DNA of 64,000 bases from Poecilobothrus nobilitatus. Lineage: Eukaryota > Arthropoda > Insecta > Diptera > Dolichopodidae. The stretch spans positions 73,550,591 to 73,614,590 of the forward strand of contig OX352773.1 of assembly GCA_947095535.1 (NCBI GenBank), written 5' to 3'. Under the pieces are notes generated by a model. That model did no database searches, was not told the DNA's origin, and saw nothing but the letters and a program-made list of their open reading frames with translations. Below are positions 23,005 to 33,489 of the stretch, in pieces; the stretch's first letter is position 1, and the number at the start of each line of letters is the position of its first letter. Position numbers and translations under genes: made by a program.

Positions 23005-23725
23005 AAAAAAAACAAGGCAAAATGTAAACCACCGGTTTTTAAAAGCGCAGATTTCAAACTCTTGGAATATAAACTCTTTAGAATTGTGATTTGAACCAAA
23101 ATTTCAAAATTTTCTTAGAATTTCATATAATCAAAATGTTAAAAATAAAGACACTTTCATCAATTCTAAGGGAACTCTATACATAATTAAGAAAAACCAT
23201 TACCACCTGTAAAATTATAAAGTTGAAGCTTTAATTTTTGCCTTTTATTTTGAAAAAATTTGTACAGACGTCTGAGTTACAGATGTTTAAAAATAGGAAA
23301 ATTTAAATTTTTTAGTCCTTATAGTCCTCAAACAAGGGGTGGTACAAAAAAATTTTCTGAGACAACTTACACTCATTCTAAAAGATATTCTTTTTCTTAA
23401 AATTTTAAGGAAGAATAATCATGCAAAATTTAGTTTTCACATAACGGTAAATTTCATTACTAAATTTAAAAAAAATTGTGAACTTTGATATAAAGGTAAA
23501 AAAGAGTGCTGTCGAATGGCCTTTTTAAATTGAAAAAATGTTGAGCAGAACTTGAGAAAAAAAGAGTTTTAAAAATAGGGCTTTTTAAAGTTTCAGAGGC
23601 TATAACTCCGTAATAGATGGAGCTACATGAAAGTTGTTCTACAACATTAATTTATTTACGAGGCCTACACATGGTACGGACGGATGGACGGATGGACAGA
23701 GTGAAACTAATAGGCACATTTTTCC
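23005..23725 (+). repeat. Dispersed repeat family C, copy 2
   Basis: Same block order as 14632..15330: GTAAACCACCGGTTTTTAAA, then the ATCATGCAAAATTTAGTTTT block, CTGTCGAATGGC, AGGGCTTTTTAAAGTTTCAG, and the 3' end GGATGGACAGAGTGAAACTA. GTTGTTCTACAACATTAATT is shared with the 62-kb copy. Confidence 0.7.
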
Positions 23726-24357
23726 AAAAATTTTTTTACTCAGAAGTGACAAGATTTTGTTTTTTTTTTTTTAGTATTCAAGGGTGGGCAATTTTATGGT
23801 GTGCCATTATATAATAATAATAAATTGAAGTAAACATAAAAGATACACCATTTCATTTTTAGAAAGACACAAATTAAAAAAAAAATTAGGTTTCTAGTTT
23901 AACTACATACAACAAATTAAAAAAAAAAAACGAGATTGTTTTTATCCCCTAACAAAATAGACTCTTATTTAATTATATAACAGATATGCTGGTTAACAAT
24001 AAATTTAATCTTAATATCATTCAATTTCAGAATCATCAATTGACTTACTAAAAATAAGGGGCAAAGTTATATATATTATTTTCAGTCAAATTTTAAATGT
24101 AAACATTTTAGTGATCTTGATTTTTAGAAATTTTGGGTTTAAGATTAATTAAAAGTAAAATGACACTCAATATAATTTGGGGTCTCTTACATTCATATAT
24201 TTAGTTTAAATTATATCGTCATTCTATGATAGAACTTTAATAAAATATTAATACAAAACTACTACAAAATTCTTCAAATATATCTTATAACTATAAATTA
24301 CACTTTACCATCTTATTTAAAGTCGTAGACTAAACTTTAGGCTAAACTTTAGAAAAG

Positions 24358-25187
24358 GTTGCACGCCAAATAGATTCCAACTTTTCGGGGTAAAACTACT
24401 ATGAATTTCATGAAATCCTGTTGGAATCTAAGTGAGTACATTTGGGAACAAAGAGTAAAAACAGACGTTTGAAAATTTTGATTACTTAATTAAATAATGG
24501 TAAATATCTCGGAAATTATTCACCTTTTCAATTTATCTTTAAAATGTAGCCCTTTTAGTTTTCTTTTAATTATGGTAAAATAATTTAGGTAGAATAAAAA
24601 GAAAAATGTTCTTTTAAAACACATTTTGAAATTTATATTATCCCTATTACTAAATTTTAATTAAATTCATTTTGAAAATTGAGTATTTCTATTTTTCCAA
24701 CATTTTCTGAAAAATACTCTATATGAAATACATGATAGCAGTTAAAAGGGCATTTCTGTTTCGGATTTTTATTCCTTTGCGACCGAATATATTTTTAATA
24801 TCGTCTAGACTCTAGAAGGAAAACAAATACGTTTTAACGGTGTTCACTTCACTTCAACCACTTAACGGTGTTTCATTTCAACCACTCTTAATATTTTTGT
24901 ATGCTCACCAGAATTTCAAGTCAAGAAAATTTATGTTATGATTGACTGACCTGCAAATATAGTCATGTTTTCCAAATCTGATTAGACCTATATATCAAGA
25001 GCATAGTTTGATCAATTGGCCAAATAGTTTCCGAGACATTTACCATTAACGATTCCTAAATAACGAATATTTTCAAATGTCCATTTTAACACCTTCTTAA
25101 AAATGCGCCAACAGAAACTCTCACAGAAGTTCATGAAATGCATAGTAGTTTCACTCCCAAAAGGTTGAAATAGATCTGGTGTGCAAC
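24358..25187. mobile_element. Non-autonomous DNA element with long terminal inverted repeats
   Basis: The left end starts GTTGCACGCCAAATAGATTC and the right end, reverse-complemented, starts GTTGCACACCAGATCTATTT. Both continue with AAACTACTATGNATTTCATG, and the similarity runs about 170 bases inward to GGTAAATNTCTCGGAAA. There are no subrepeats and no coding frame inside. I found no convincing target-site duplication. Confidence 0.75.
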
Positions 25188-25189
25188 AT

Positions 25190-25871
25190 AATCAAAAGTA
25201 CAGCCGGGTTAATTGTAAAATTTTAAAGATTTGTAAAGACAAACGAAGTTCAATTTAATAATTAGTTCCAAAATTTTTTTAAATTTAAGAAAAATAAAGT
25301 ATAACCTCATACAAGAACCTAGTTGAGAAATGATCTCCAAAAGTTCATATATATTTTGTTGACTCTGCAATTATGTAATAATGTTTTTACATAATCATCT
25401 TAATATAAATCTATAAAATAAAATTGATTTATTAACAGATTATCCAAAAGAGCTTTAATAAAAACAATAGTCAAAATAATTCCATAGATGTTAACACAAT
25501 TAATCTGGTGTTAGAGGTTTTGTTCTTTTAAAAAAAACCAATTTCAATATACACTAATTTTCAAATTAATTCCTAATAATATTTACATGAAACACCGCCC
25601 ACCCGCAGCAAAATTCGACTGCCATTGCTTGTTTTATATCATAAATAAAAAAATAATAAAATTATAACGAATGCATCCATTAATGCATCAATCGTAATAT
25701 TCGTTATTTTTCCCAAAAAAAAAAACAATACCATAATAAATTAAGGGATACTTTTATAATATATATATAATCTTAATGAGTAAGCGCGTTCTTTACAAAC
25801 TGCACCCTAACTAAAGAAAAAAACACAATTTAACTTAATTTCAGTAAAGAAAAAAAAGGAAAAAATGAAAA
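25190..25871. other. AT-rich intergenic DNA
   Basis: No gene or clear repeat. A slightly GC-richer patch near 25590..25625 has no frame worth calling. Confidence 0.4.
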
Positions 25872-25880
25872 TATAATAAA

Positions 25881-26521
25881 AGGGAGCGCTACGAATGCTC
25901 GTATCTCAAAATCTCGTTTTATGAAAATTTCGTTTTTTAAAATGCCGTTTCTTTAAAAATCTCGGTAAATCTCTTTTTTGTTTAGCGAATAGACAAAAAT
26001 AAGAAATTGTAATTTTTAATTTTTATTGAATAATAATAGAAGAGATTTTAGAGTTGGAGTCAAAATCACGGTTTTACGCTTTTTCCAGAATATTTATATA
26101 TATGTATACGTAAGATTCTGAATTATGATGGATTTTAGAGTTGGATTCGAAATCATAGTATTCTCTTTTCCCAGAATATTTATATATATGTATGTATATG
26201 TGAGATTGTGAATTTGGAAGGAATTTAGAGTTGGATTCAATAGTAGGGTTCCAATAATTTGTTTAGTGAGGGTTTAGGGGTGGTAGCCCGCACTACTTCA
26301 AAGGCTTTCATCTTGCAAAATGTATGAAAAAAAAATTAGGTGGTATTTTAGAATTTAAATATCCCACCTCTGACATCCATATGTTTCTTGTTAAAAATAA
26401 AAAAATTAAAAAAAAAGCAAAAAAAACGAGATTTTAAGAAACGACATTTTGATGAAACGAGATTTTAGGAAACGAGATTTTAAAAAACGAAATTTTGAGA
26501 TACGAGCATTCGTACCCAACT
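25881..26521. mobile_element. Foldback element with 9-bp target-site duplication
   Basis: The left arm begins AGGGAGCGCTACGAATGCTC and the right arm, reverse-complemented, begins AGTTGGGTACGAATGCTC. Both arms are made of AAAATCTCGTTTC-type subrepeats. The element is flanked by the perfect direct repeat TATAATAAA (25872..25880 and 26522..26530). The interior is three units of the family D minisatellite plus a block GGGTTTAGGGGTGGTAGCCC. It has no coding capacity, so a transposase would have to act in trans. Confidence 0.85.
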
Positions 26522-27299
26522 TATAATAAAGATTAAAATTTACAAATAAAAGAACAAATAAACGTCATCAGGATATAACTACATACATATACTGACATAA
26601 AATCGTTAATAAGTGAACAATTAAAATTAATTTTTGTCGTCTTATTTATTTCTCTCTCCCTTTTTTTCCCTATTAATAAGTGTTTGTATACCATTATTAA
26701 TAATGATGATGACTTATTTAAGTATTTTAAGATACACGCGCTTTAAAAAAAACAAAGATATATATGTATATTGTTCATAGAAGTCGTTCAATCAATCTTG
26801 GAACATTAAAATAAACATATAAAAACAAATTTGATAAAATATAATAATGGCAGTAGTAAAGCAAGCGAATTGTTTTAGTAACATAATTCTTATTTTTAAA
26901 TTTAATTTATGTAAAGTCACTCCACCCCTATAAATGGAATACAACCAGATTAATATGTATAATCAAAATAATCTTTACTTTTAAAATATTTTCAAATTAT
27001 TTATATGTTAGATTAAATTTGTAAATACATTGACTTTAAGCGACCACTTTAATTCATCAGTTCCAATAGACAGACACTAAATTACAAAAAACCGGTTTGA
27101 ATCAACTCAAATAAGGAAATAAAAATCTAATAAATTTATAATATTGTAAAGATGATTCATTTCTACAATTACTTAAAACCTTAGAAACTTTGAAGTCAAA
27201 TGTAATGATTTGTTTTTATAATTTAATAAAAATCTAATGTAAATATTTCTATAACTGTGTTGTTGTTGTTGTTTGATATTAGTAAGAAACTATTTTCAC

Positions 27300-27570
27300 A
27301 CCTACACGTCGCGACCGATTGTGCACACCAACTCCATAAGACAAAGCCACTAAAGAATCGGACGATGGTCTTCTAGTAATACGCCATCATTGCAGAGAAA
27401 TTTTCCCCAAGGTTATTCTCCTTTAGGACACTAGCGTCAGACATTAATTTGATACGTGTAATACCATCTCTGCCTTCTGTCTATAATATTTACACTTTCC
27501 TGTATCGAATCTGCTTATTAACGTAAGCCCTTAGCATCAGATGCCCTGTGCTGATTTCGGTATAAAGCCT
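27300..27570. other. Less AT-rich island, unclassified
   Basis: Base composition is markedly more balanced than the flanks. No long frame on either strand is convincing and no splice pair bounds it. Likely an unclassified repeat. Confidence 0.3.
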
Positions 27571-27600
27571 GTATATTTATATATATATATATATATACAT

Positions 27601-28237
27601 TTATATATATAGAACTTATACCTTATATTTATAAAGTTATGGAAAATAAATTGAAGATATAGCGATTAATTTAACAAAATATATATAAAATATATACATA
27701 ATATATATATACATTTTTAACTTTAACAGAAGACATTTTCATTTTAAGTGAAGACCATTTTACATTAAGTGAAAATTTTTATACTTCAAGTGGAGAATTT
27801 TTTACTTTAAATCAAGATTTTACTTTAAGTGAAGACATTTGTAATAAACATTAAATTAAAAAATTACTTATAATACACATATATACTCGTATATATATTA
27901 TATGCATAAACATAAGTACCTATCAGGGACGTAAATATCAGGCCCAAATATATATGAACTAATTACATAAATTAAATATATATGTACATTAAATATTTAT
28001 GCAATATAAATTATTAAGGTAAAGATTCTTCATTTAAAACAAAAATGTCTTTACTTAAAGTAAAAAATATTCCCTTAAAGTTTAAATCTTTTCACATAGA
28101 GTAGAAAATATTCATTTAAAGTAAAAAAGCCTTCAGTTAAAATAAAAATGGTATATATATAGAACTTAATACCTTTATGTTTTTAAAGTTATGTCGCATT
28201 GAATAAATTAAAGACATAGCTATTAATTTAACAAAAG
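27601..28237. repeat. Direct repeats flanking a foldback element
   Basis: About 80 bases at 27601..27679 recur at 28152..28237 in the same orientation. Shared blocks are TATATATAGAACTTA, TAAAGTTATG, GAAGATATAGC/AAGACATAGC and ATTAATTTAACAAAA. The foldback element 27707..28156 lies between them, as in a segmental duplication or a longer composite element. Confidence 0.65.
27707..28156. mobile_element. Foldback-like element, ACTTTAAGTGAAGAC type, copy 2
   Basis: The left arm carries TTTAACAGAAGACATTTTCA, ATTTTAAGTGAAGACC and further variants. The right arm is the reverse complement, ending TTAAAATAAAAATGGTATAT. It is the same family as 11082..11445, with more subrepeats per arm. Confidence 0.75.
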
Positions 28238-28239
28238 GA

Positions 28240-28960
28240 TCTGAGTACCCAAACAAAATTTTGTATCATCTCCCGATTCAATTTAGAATAAAGATGAAAA
28301 TATAAGTACATATAAAAATAAAAAAAAATTTTGATTAACGTGTAAATTTGAGACGATGATAAAACTTTTGAAAATCGACGACAATCGAAACTTTATTTAT
28401 CGACGTAAATAACTGTTTAGATTATAATAAATTGAAAAATGCTAATCTAAAACAAATAAACAAAATATTCAATTACAAATAATCACATAATAAAATAAAA
28501 TTTTAAGAATAACAGACAATTAAATATATGTAGTAAAATAAATTAAAAATTAAATTAATATAACCCTTTCAAATGTTTGCTATATGTTAGTTATTTAAAA
28601 TACAAAACAATTGAATTAAGCCAATGATTATTCTGATGCAGCATCAGAAGTCCCATATTTGGAACTTTTGACTTATACGTCTGTGATATAATAAATGCAT
28701 ATTAAAATTTTAAAAGAAATTTTTATTTTAACGGAAACTACATATAACTTTTTATAGAAGGTGGCTTTCTTACATTTTTGTATTATAATAAAAACTAATT
28801 TGTATAGAAATTAATTTGCAAAAATCCTGCAAAAGGCTTTTGGAAAGAAACTCTGACGACGCAGAGGAAATATTTTTGTTAAATATAAATGCAAAGAAAA
28901 CTTAACTGTGAATATTGGAGTAAAGCGACAAAATCAGACTTTCAATAATTTCAATTAAAG
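28240..28960. other. AT-rich intergenic DNA
   Basis: No gene or clear repeat seen. Confidence 0.4.
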
Positions 28961-28973
28961 TGATTAGAAATAT

Positions 28974-29163
28974 TTTTTTTTAATGCATTTCTCAGCCACA
29001 TAAATGTGAACAGGAAATTACACAGCCTTTCCTGTTCAGGCGTGGCAGTAAATGTCGTAAAGGGGAATAACTCGTACGACGTTTGTGAGATTCGAACCCA
29101 CATTCCCTCGGTGTTTATAGCGTATTTTATACGCTCTTACCCACTAGGCCACCGAAGCCCCCA
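28974..29163 (-). mobile_element. tRNA-derived SINE (family A), full-length, with TSD
   Basis: On the minus strand the head reads GGCCTAGTGGGTAAGAGCG (A box) and GTGGGTTCGAATCTC (B box). The tail contains GTCGTACGAG, CTTTACGAC, and a hairpin of AACAGGAAA with TTTCCTGTT. A T-run on the + strand (A-tail) ends it. A perfect 11-bp duplication, ATTAGAAATAT, flanks it at 28963..28973 and 29164..29174. It is the same family as 37138..37309. Confidence 0.9.
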
Positions 29164-29204
29164 ATTAGAAATATGTATGTTAAAATAAATAATTAGTAAT
29201 TTTT

Positions 29205-29320
29205 TATGGTTATAAAATCAGAGTGATACACTTTTTCCAAAATATGTATATATAAAAGGTATATATTATGCATGATTCTTAATTAGGAAGGATTACTTAG
29301 CTACAGAAGTTGATATTTCG
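29205..29320 (+). repeat. Single family D unit
   Basis: It reads TATAAAATCAGAGTGATACA, CTTTTTCCAAAATATGTATA and GATTCTTAATTAGGAAGG, matching one unit of the foldback interior. Confidence 0.55.
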
Positions 29321-29329
29321 GGCGGACTC

Positions 29330-31430
29330 AAGGCTAAATGTTAATAAAAACAAAATTACTTGTTGAAAATGTTGAATATATATGCAGATATTATTTCATT
29401 TTTTGATTGTGGAAATGTTTCATTTATATCAATGGAAGTTTTGAATCACTTTAACAAGTCAAAAGTTCAATTAAAAAAAGGGTAGGCTTCCTAGTCATAA
29501 TTCTTAGTTCCCATTGAGACTTATGTCTTTATAGTACTAAGACAAAAGATGAATGGTTTTTTTCAGCTATTGAAGTGAGTCAAAGAAAAGTCACATTGGG
29601 ACTTTTAGTTCTGCACCAATTATTCTTCCTTTTTTCAATAAATTGATTAAAGAATAAAAGAACATAAAAGTAATTATTTTAAACAAATTTTTTATATTAT
29701 TTTTAGTCCCAAAAAAAACAAAACAATTAATTTGTATTTCATATGAATTTTAATTCCCTTTTTTTTTGTTAAGGATTAAATTTATATTTATATTCAGATT
29801 CTACAAAAATGATGGGAAAAGAAATTATTAAATTTAATAACTAAAGAATTTATATATATATTTATATATATCGTATATTTTATTATAAAGCATTTTAAAG
29901 CGTTTTGTTTTTGGCGGTTAAAATCTTTAATTGAAAAAATGAAATAAACTTAAAATTCAAAAGAAATCAAAATTAAAATACAAAATTTTGTTGTAAGTAA
30001 GTGTTATATAAAGTCAAAGTGTTCATTTCAAGTTAAGTGTATATACTTAAGAACAATAGTATATTACATACATATTTGTGTTATGATATATTAAACGATC
30101 ATCATCATTTATTTTATATTTTATTGTATAGATGATAGCGCGCGTGCTTCTTTCATTTAATCTGACAAAATGTTCTTTAAAACATTTAAAGTTCTTAATA
30201 ATGTGTCATCTACTTATGATGATGATGATGATGATTATGAAGATGATTTTATATTACCATCTATTATATTAAGAAAGTTAAAATAATAAATATATATATA
30301 TGTATGTATGTACAGTATGTATTATGTATATAAAAAGAAAAATAAATGATTAAATTGGCTTGTTTGTAACTTATCGGCTTCCATATATATAAGAAAATCT
30401 ATTTTATTTTTTATTTTCATATAATATTAATAGTATATCATAAGTCATTTTTTTTTTCTTATTAACGCGGTTATTAACATATATTTAATTTTATGCAACA
30501 ATGAAACTGTTAAGAAAAATTTTCAATAGATTGTATGATGTATACGATGTATGGTTGCAGTCAGTTGCAAAAAATCAAATTAAAAAGTGAAAATTATATG
30601 CATTTTATTGGAAAAAAGCCAAAAAAAAAAATGAATGCTTAAATTTGTGTTTTTTTTTAGTCCAGAATACTATACTATAGAATAATACTTTAAAAATTAT
30701 TTCTATAAAGTAAACAATCCGTTAAAAAACAATCTTAATGTACTATGTATAGATTAAGGAAGTGCTATAATTTTATAATACACCTATCCCTTGATTTTTT
30801 CTTGTCCATTTTTTTTTTTTTTGTTTTTTTTTTTTGTAAAATTTGTGATTTATTTTTTAGGTTTTAAAAATAAATAATTGTCCTATTTTTTGAATTTAAT
30901 ATTAGCAAAATATGCTTTCCCATAATACATTTGGGTTTTTACTACGAAACATAAATACATTCTTATATTCTTTTATATACATATTATATTCCACGTTTCT
31001 TTTTAATCATAGCATAATTTCATGAAGAATTAATATCGAAAAATTATAGTAAAAATTATTGCATACCCGTATATTATACATATATAGATTGCAAGGGGAG
31101 AAAATATTTATTTATTTTTTTATTTTGTAATTTAAATTGTATCCCATAGAAGGTGAAAATTATTATAGGCGGTGGCACATGATACCAAAAGAAGCAAAAG
31201 AGTTTTCAACATCAGTCTAATTACACGAAATGATTCTAGAAATATTTTAAGTTATAAATAATTGCATACTTTAATTGTGAGGAAACGTATAGTTGTCAGG
31301 ATGTATATGTATATAGTGAAATTTTGACACTAAAAAGAAAACTTTAAATCCTGCACGTCAAATTATATGACTCAACTATCTTCAAAAAGATATTTCTCAT
31401 GTACTAGACAATATATCATATTAATTCAAA
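29330..31430. other. AT-rich DNA with one small ORF
   Basis: Mostly AT-rich unique sequence, with a small acidic ORF at 30170..30286, a (GAT)n microsatellite inside it (about 30218..30235) and poly(T) near 30810. Confidence 0.4.
30170..30286 (+). other. Small acidic ORF, 38 aa, hypothetical
   Basis: The ATG (acaaaATG) opens a 38-residue frame starting MFFKTFKVLNNVSSTY, followed by six Asp, Tyr-Glu-Asp-Asp, and a tail ending RKLK before TAA. An AATAAA overlaps just after the stop (30285..30290). An acceptor-like TTTATTGTATAG ends at 30131. The Asp run comes from a (GAT)n microsatellite, so chance is a serious alternative. Confidence 0.2.
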
Positions 31431-31445
31431 TTACTATTATGAATA

Positions 31446-32273
31446 GGAGTGCCACGAAATCCCAAAAAAAAAACAAAATCCCAAATGACAAAATCCCAAA
31501 ATAACTATAAATTCCAAAATCCCCAAAATACAAAATTCCAAAAAAACCAAAAACCCAAATTTCGAAATTGCAAAATATCAAAATTCCAATACTTCAAAAA
31601 GTAAAGTAAATTTACAGATTTAAGAATTATCTACAAAATGAGGGAATGGATTTGTAGGGGTTCCGGGCTGTACACATATATATACATATATGCAAATGCG
31701 ATATTCTGAATTAGAGAAGGTTTTAGGGTTAAGTTTAAAATCAAAGTTGTACGCTTTTTCCAACATATTTATATATATGTAAAGGTATGCGCAATTCTGA
31801 TTTAAGAAAGACTTAAGAGGAGAATTCAAAATCAGTATTTCAATCATTTATTTAGAGGGTTTTGGGATGGCATGATCATTTATATGTTTAAATATAAGTA
31901 AAGTAAATAATTAGAAGGGGCTTTCTAGTCGGTTACAAAATCAGTGTTTTACGCCTTTTACAAAATATTTATACATATAATATGTATATATATGTGATAA
32001 TCAAAATTATACACTTTTTTCAGAATATTTAGAAAAGAAATATAAAAATGTATAGGCATATATTATTTTTACATTTTCTTTTCCAACATTTTTCGCATTT
32101 AACAGTCCTTTTATTTCAAATTTTGTTCTCTACAATTTTTGCATTGAATATTTTTGTTTTCAATAAATCGACCTACATCCGAAATAAAAAAATTCAAAAC
32201 GAATTATGAAAAAAAAAACTGCTTTGGGATGTTAGAATTTGGGATTTTGTATTTGGGATGTCATGGCCAATCC
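31446..32273. mobile_element. Foldback element with CAAAATCCC subrepeats and 9-bp TSD
   Basis: The left arm starts GGAGTGCCACGAAATCCCAA and continues with variants of CAAAATCCC and AAAATTCCA. The right arm, reverse-complemented, starts GGATTGGCCATGACATCCCA with the same subrepeat. The perfect direct repeat TTATGAATA flanks it (31437..31445 and 32274..32282). The interior is an array of family D units (about 31690..32040). No coding frame. Confidence 0.88.
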
Positions 32274-32603
32274 TTATGAATATAAAATAATAAAAAAAAA
32301 AACATCTGAACCAGTCTCTTATCTTTTTTAAGTAATTTCATTTCCTTAAGTTTACGTTAATAAATTATCACCTCAAACCAACTGAAACAAAGTCTAATAT
32401 CTACTGAAAAATGTTGAACTTTTAATTTTTCGATATCACTTTGATTACTGTGATAGTACTTTGAATATTAAAATATAATGACACTTTAATTAATTTTGTA
32501 TTTCTAGAAACAACTAATTCATTATTTACTCATTTTGTTTTGTTAATTGCAATAGTTTAAATATTTAATCTATTTATATTTGAAAATTAGATATGTTTTC
32601 AAC

Positions 32604-33484
32604 GGTGCAGTGACAGAACGCCTGAGAAAATAAAGCCTGCGGGCGTTAATTCCTTTTTGAATTGGAATTAAAACCCATAATTAAAAGGAATTAAAACCTG
32701 CGGGCTTTAATTCCTTTTGAACAGGAATTAAGACCAACACTATGTTTTATTATTAAGAGAAGAGAGTAATAGAATATGTAGAGCAAACGCATTAGGAGAG
32801 ATTTTAGAGTTTTGGATAATTATTGGGTAAAATTTACTAATATGTGCGAAATTCTGAATTGGAAGGGATTTTAGAGTTGGTTACAAAATCAGGGTTACAT
32901 GCTGTTTCCAAAATATGTATATAAGTAATACTGCTATTGTCAAGGATTTTGGAAAGGATTTTAGAATTGAATTCAAAATCAGGATTATACGCCTTTTACA
33001 GAATATTTAGATATATGCATATAAGAGTTTTGAATTAGGAGTATTATATACATATTATGGAAAAAGCGTACAACCCTGATTTTGTAACCAACTCTAAAAT
33101 CTCTCCTAATTTAGAAATTCGCATATTCATACATCTAATCTGTAAAAGGCGTATAATCTTGATTATGAATTCAATTCTAAAATCCCTCCCAAAATCTCTG
33201 AGGCCTTAACAATGAGACAAAAGTGCCATGAGCGAGAAGTCTCATTGAAGTGAGTCTAAACACATGATACAACAGACTAAACAACAGACACATGATAGTA
33301 ACCTTTGTGTTACTTTCATTTTTTTTCGAAATGGACTTAAAGCCCATTGACGATCTAGTTGAATTAAAACCCGTGGGTTTTAATTCTTTTTTGAAAAAGA
33401 TTTAAAGCACACGGGCGTTAATTCCAAAAGTTTTGGAATTAAAGCCCGCGAACTCTATTTCCTCGGGCGTTCTGTCACTGCACC
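32604..33484. mobile_element. Foldback element with GGAATTAAAGCCCGC subrepeats
   Basis: The ends read GGTGCAGTGACAGAACGCC and its reverse complement. Both arms are built of variants of GGAATTAAAGCCCGCGGGC and its complement. The interior (about 32790..33190) is family D units. Flanks TTTTCAAC and ACTTTCAA share only a core, so the target-site duplication is degenerate or absent. It lies 330 bp from the foldback element ending at 32273. Confidence 0.85.
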
Positions 33485-33489
33485 ACTTT

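Noticed and set aside
8925..33200. Family D arrays as a CRISPR or regular-spacer system
   Set aside because: The units are imperfect, AT-rich tandem minisatellites of changing length inside transposable elements in a eukaryotic genome. There are no fixed repeats with unique spacers and no cas genes.
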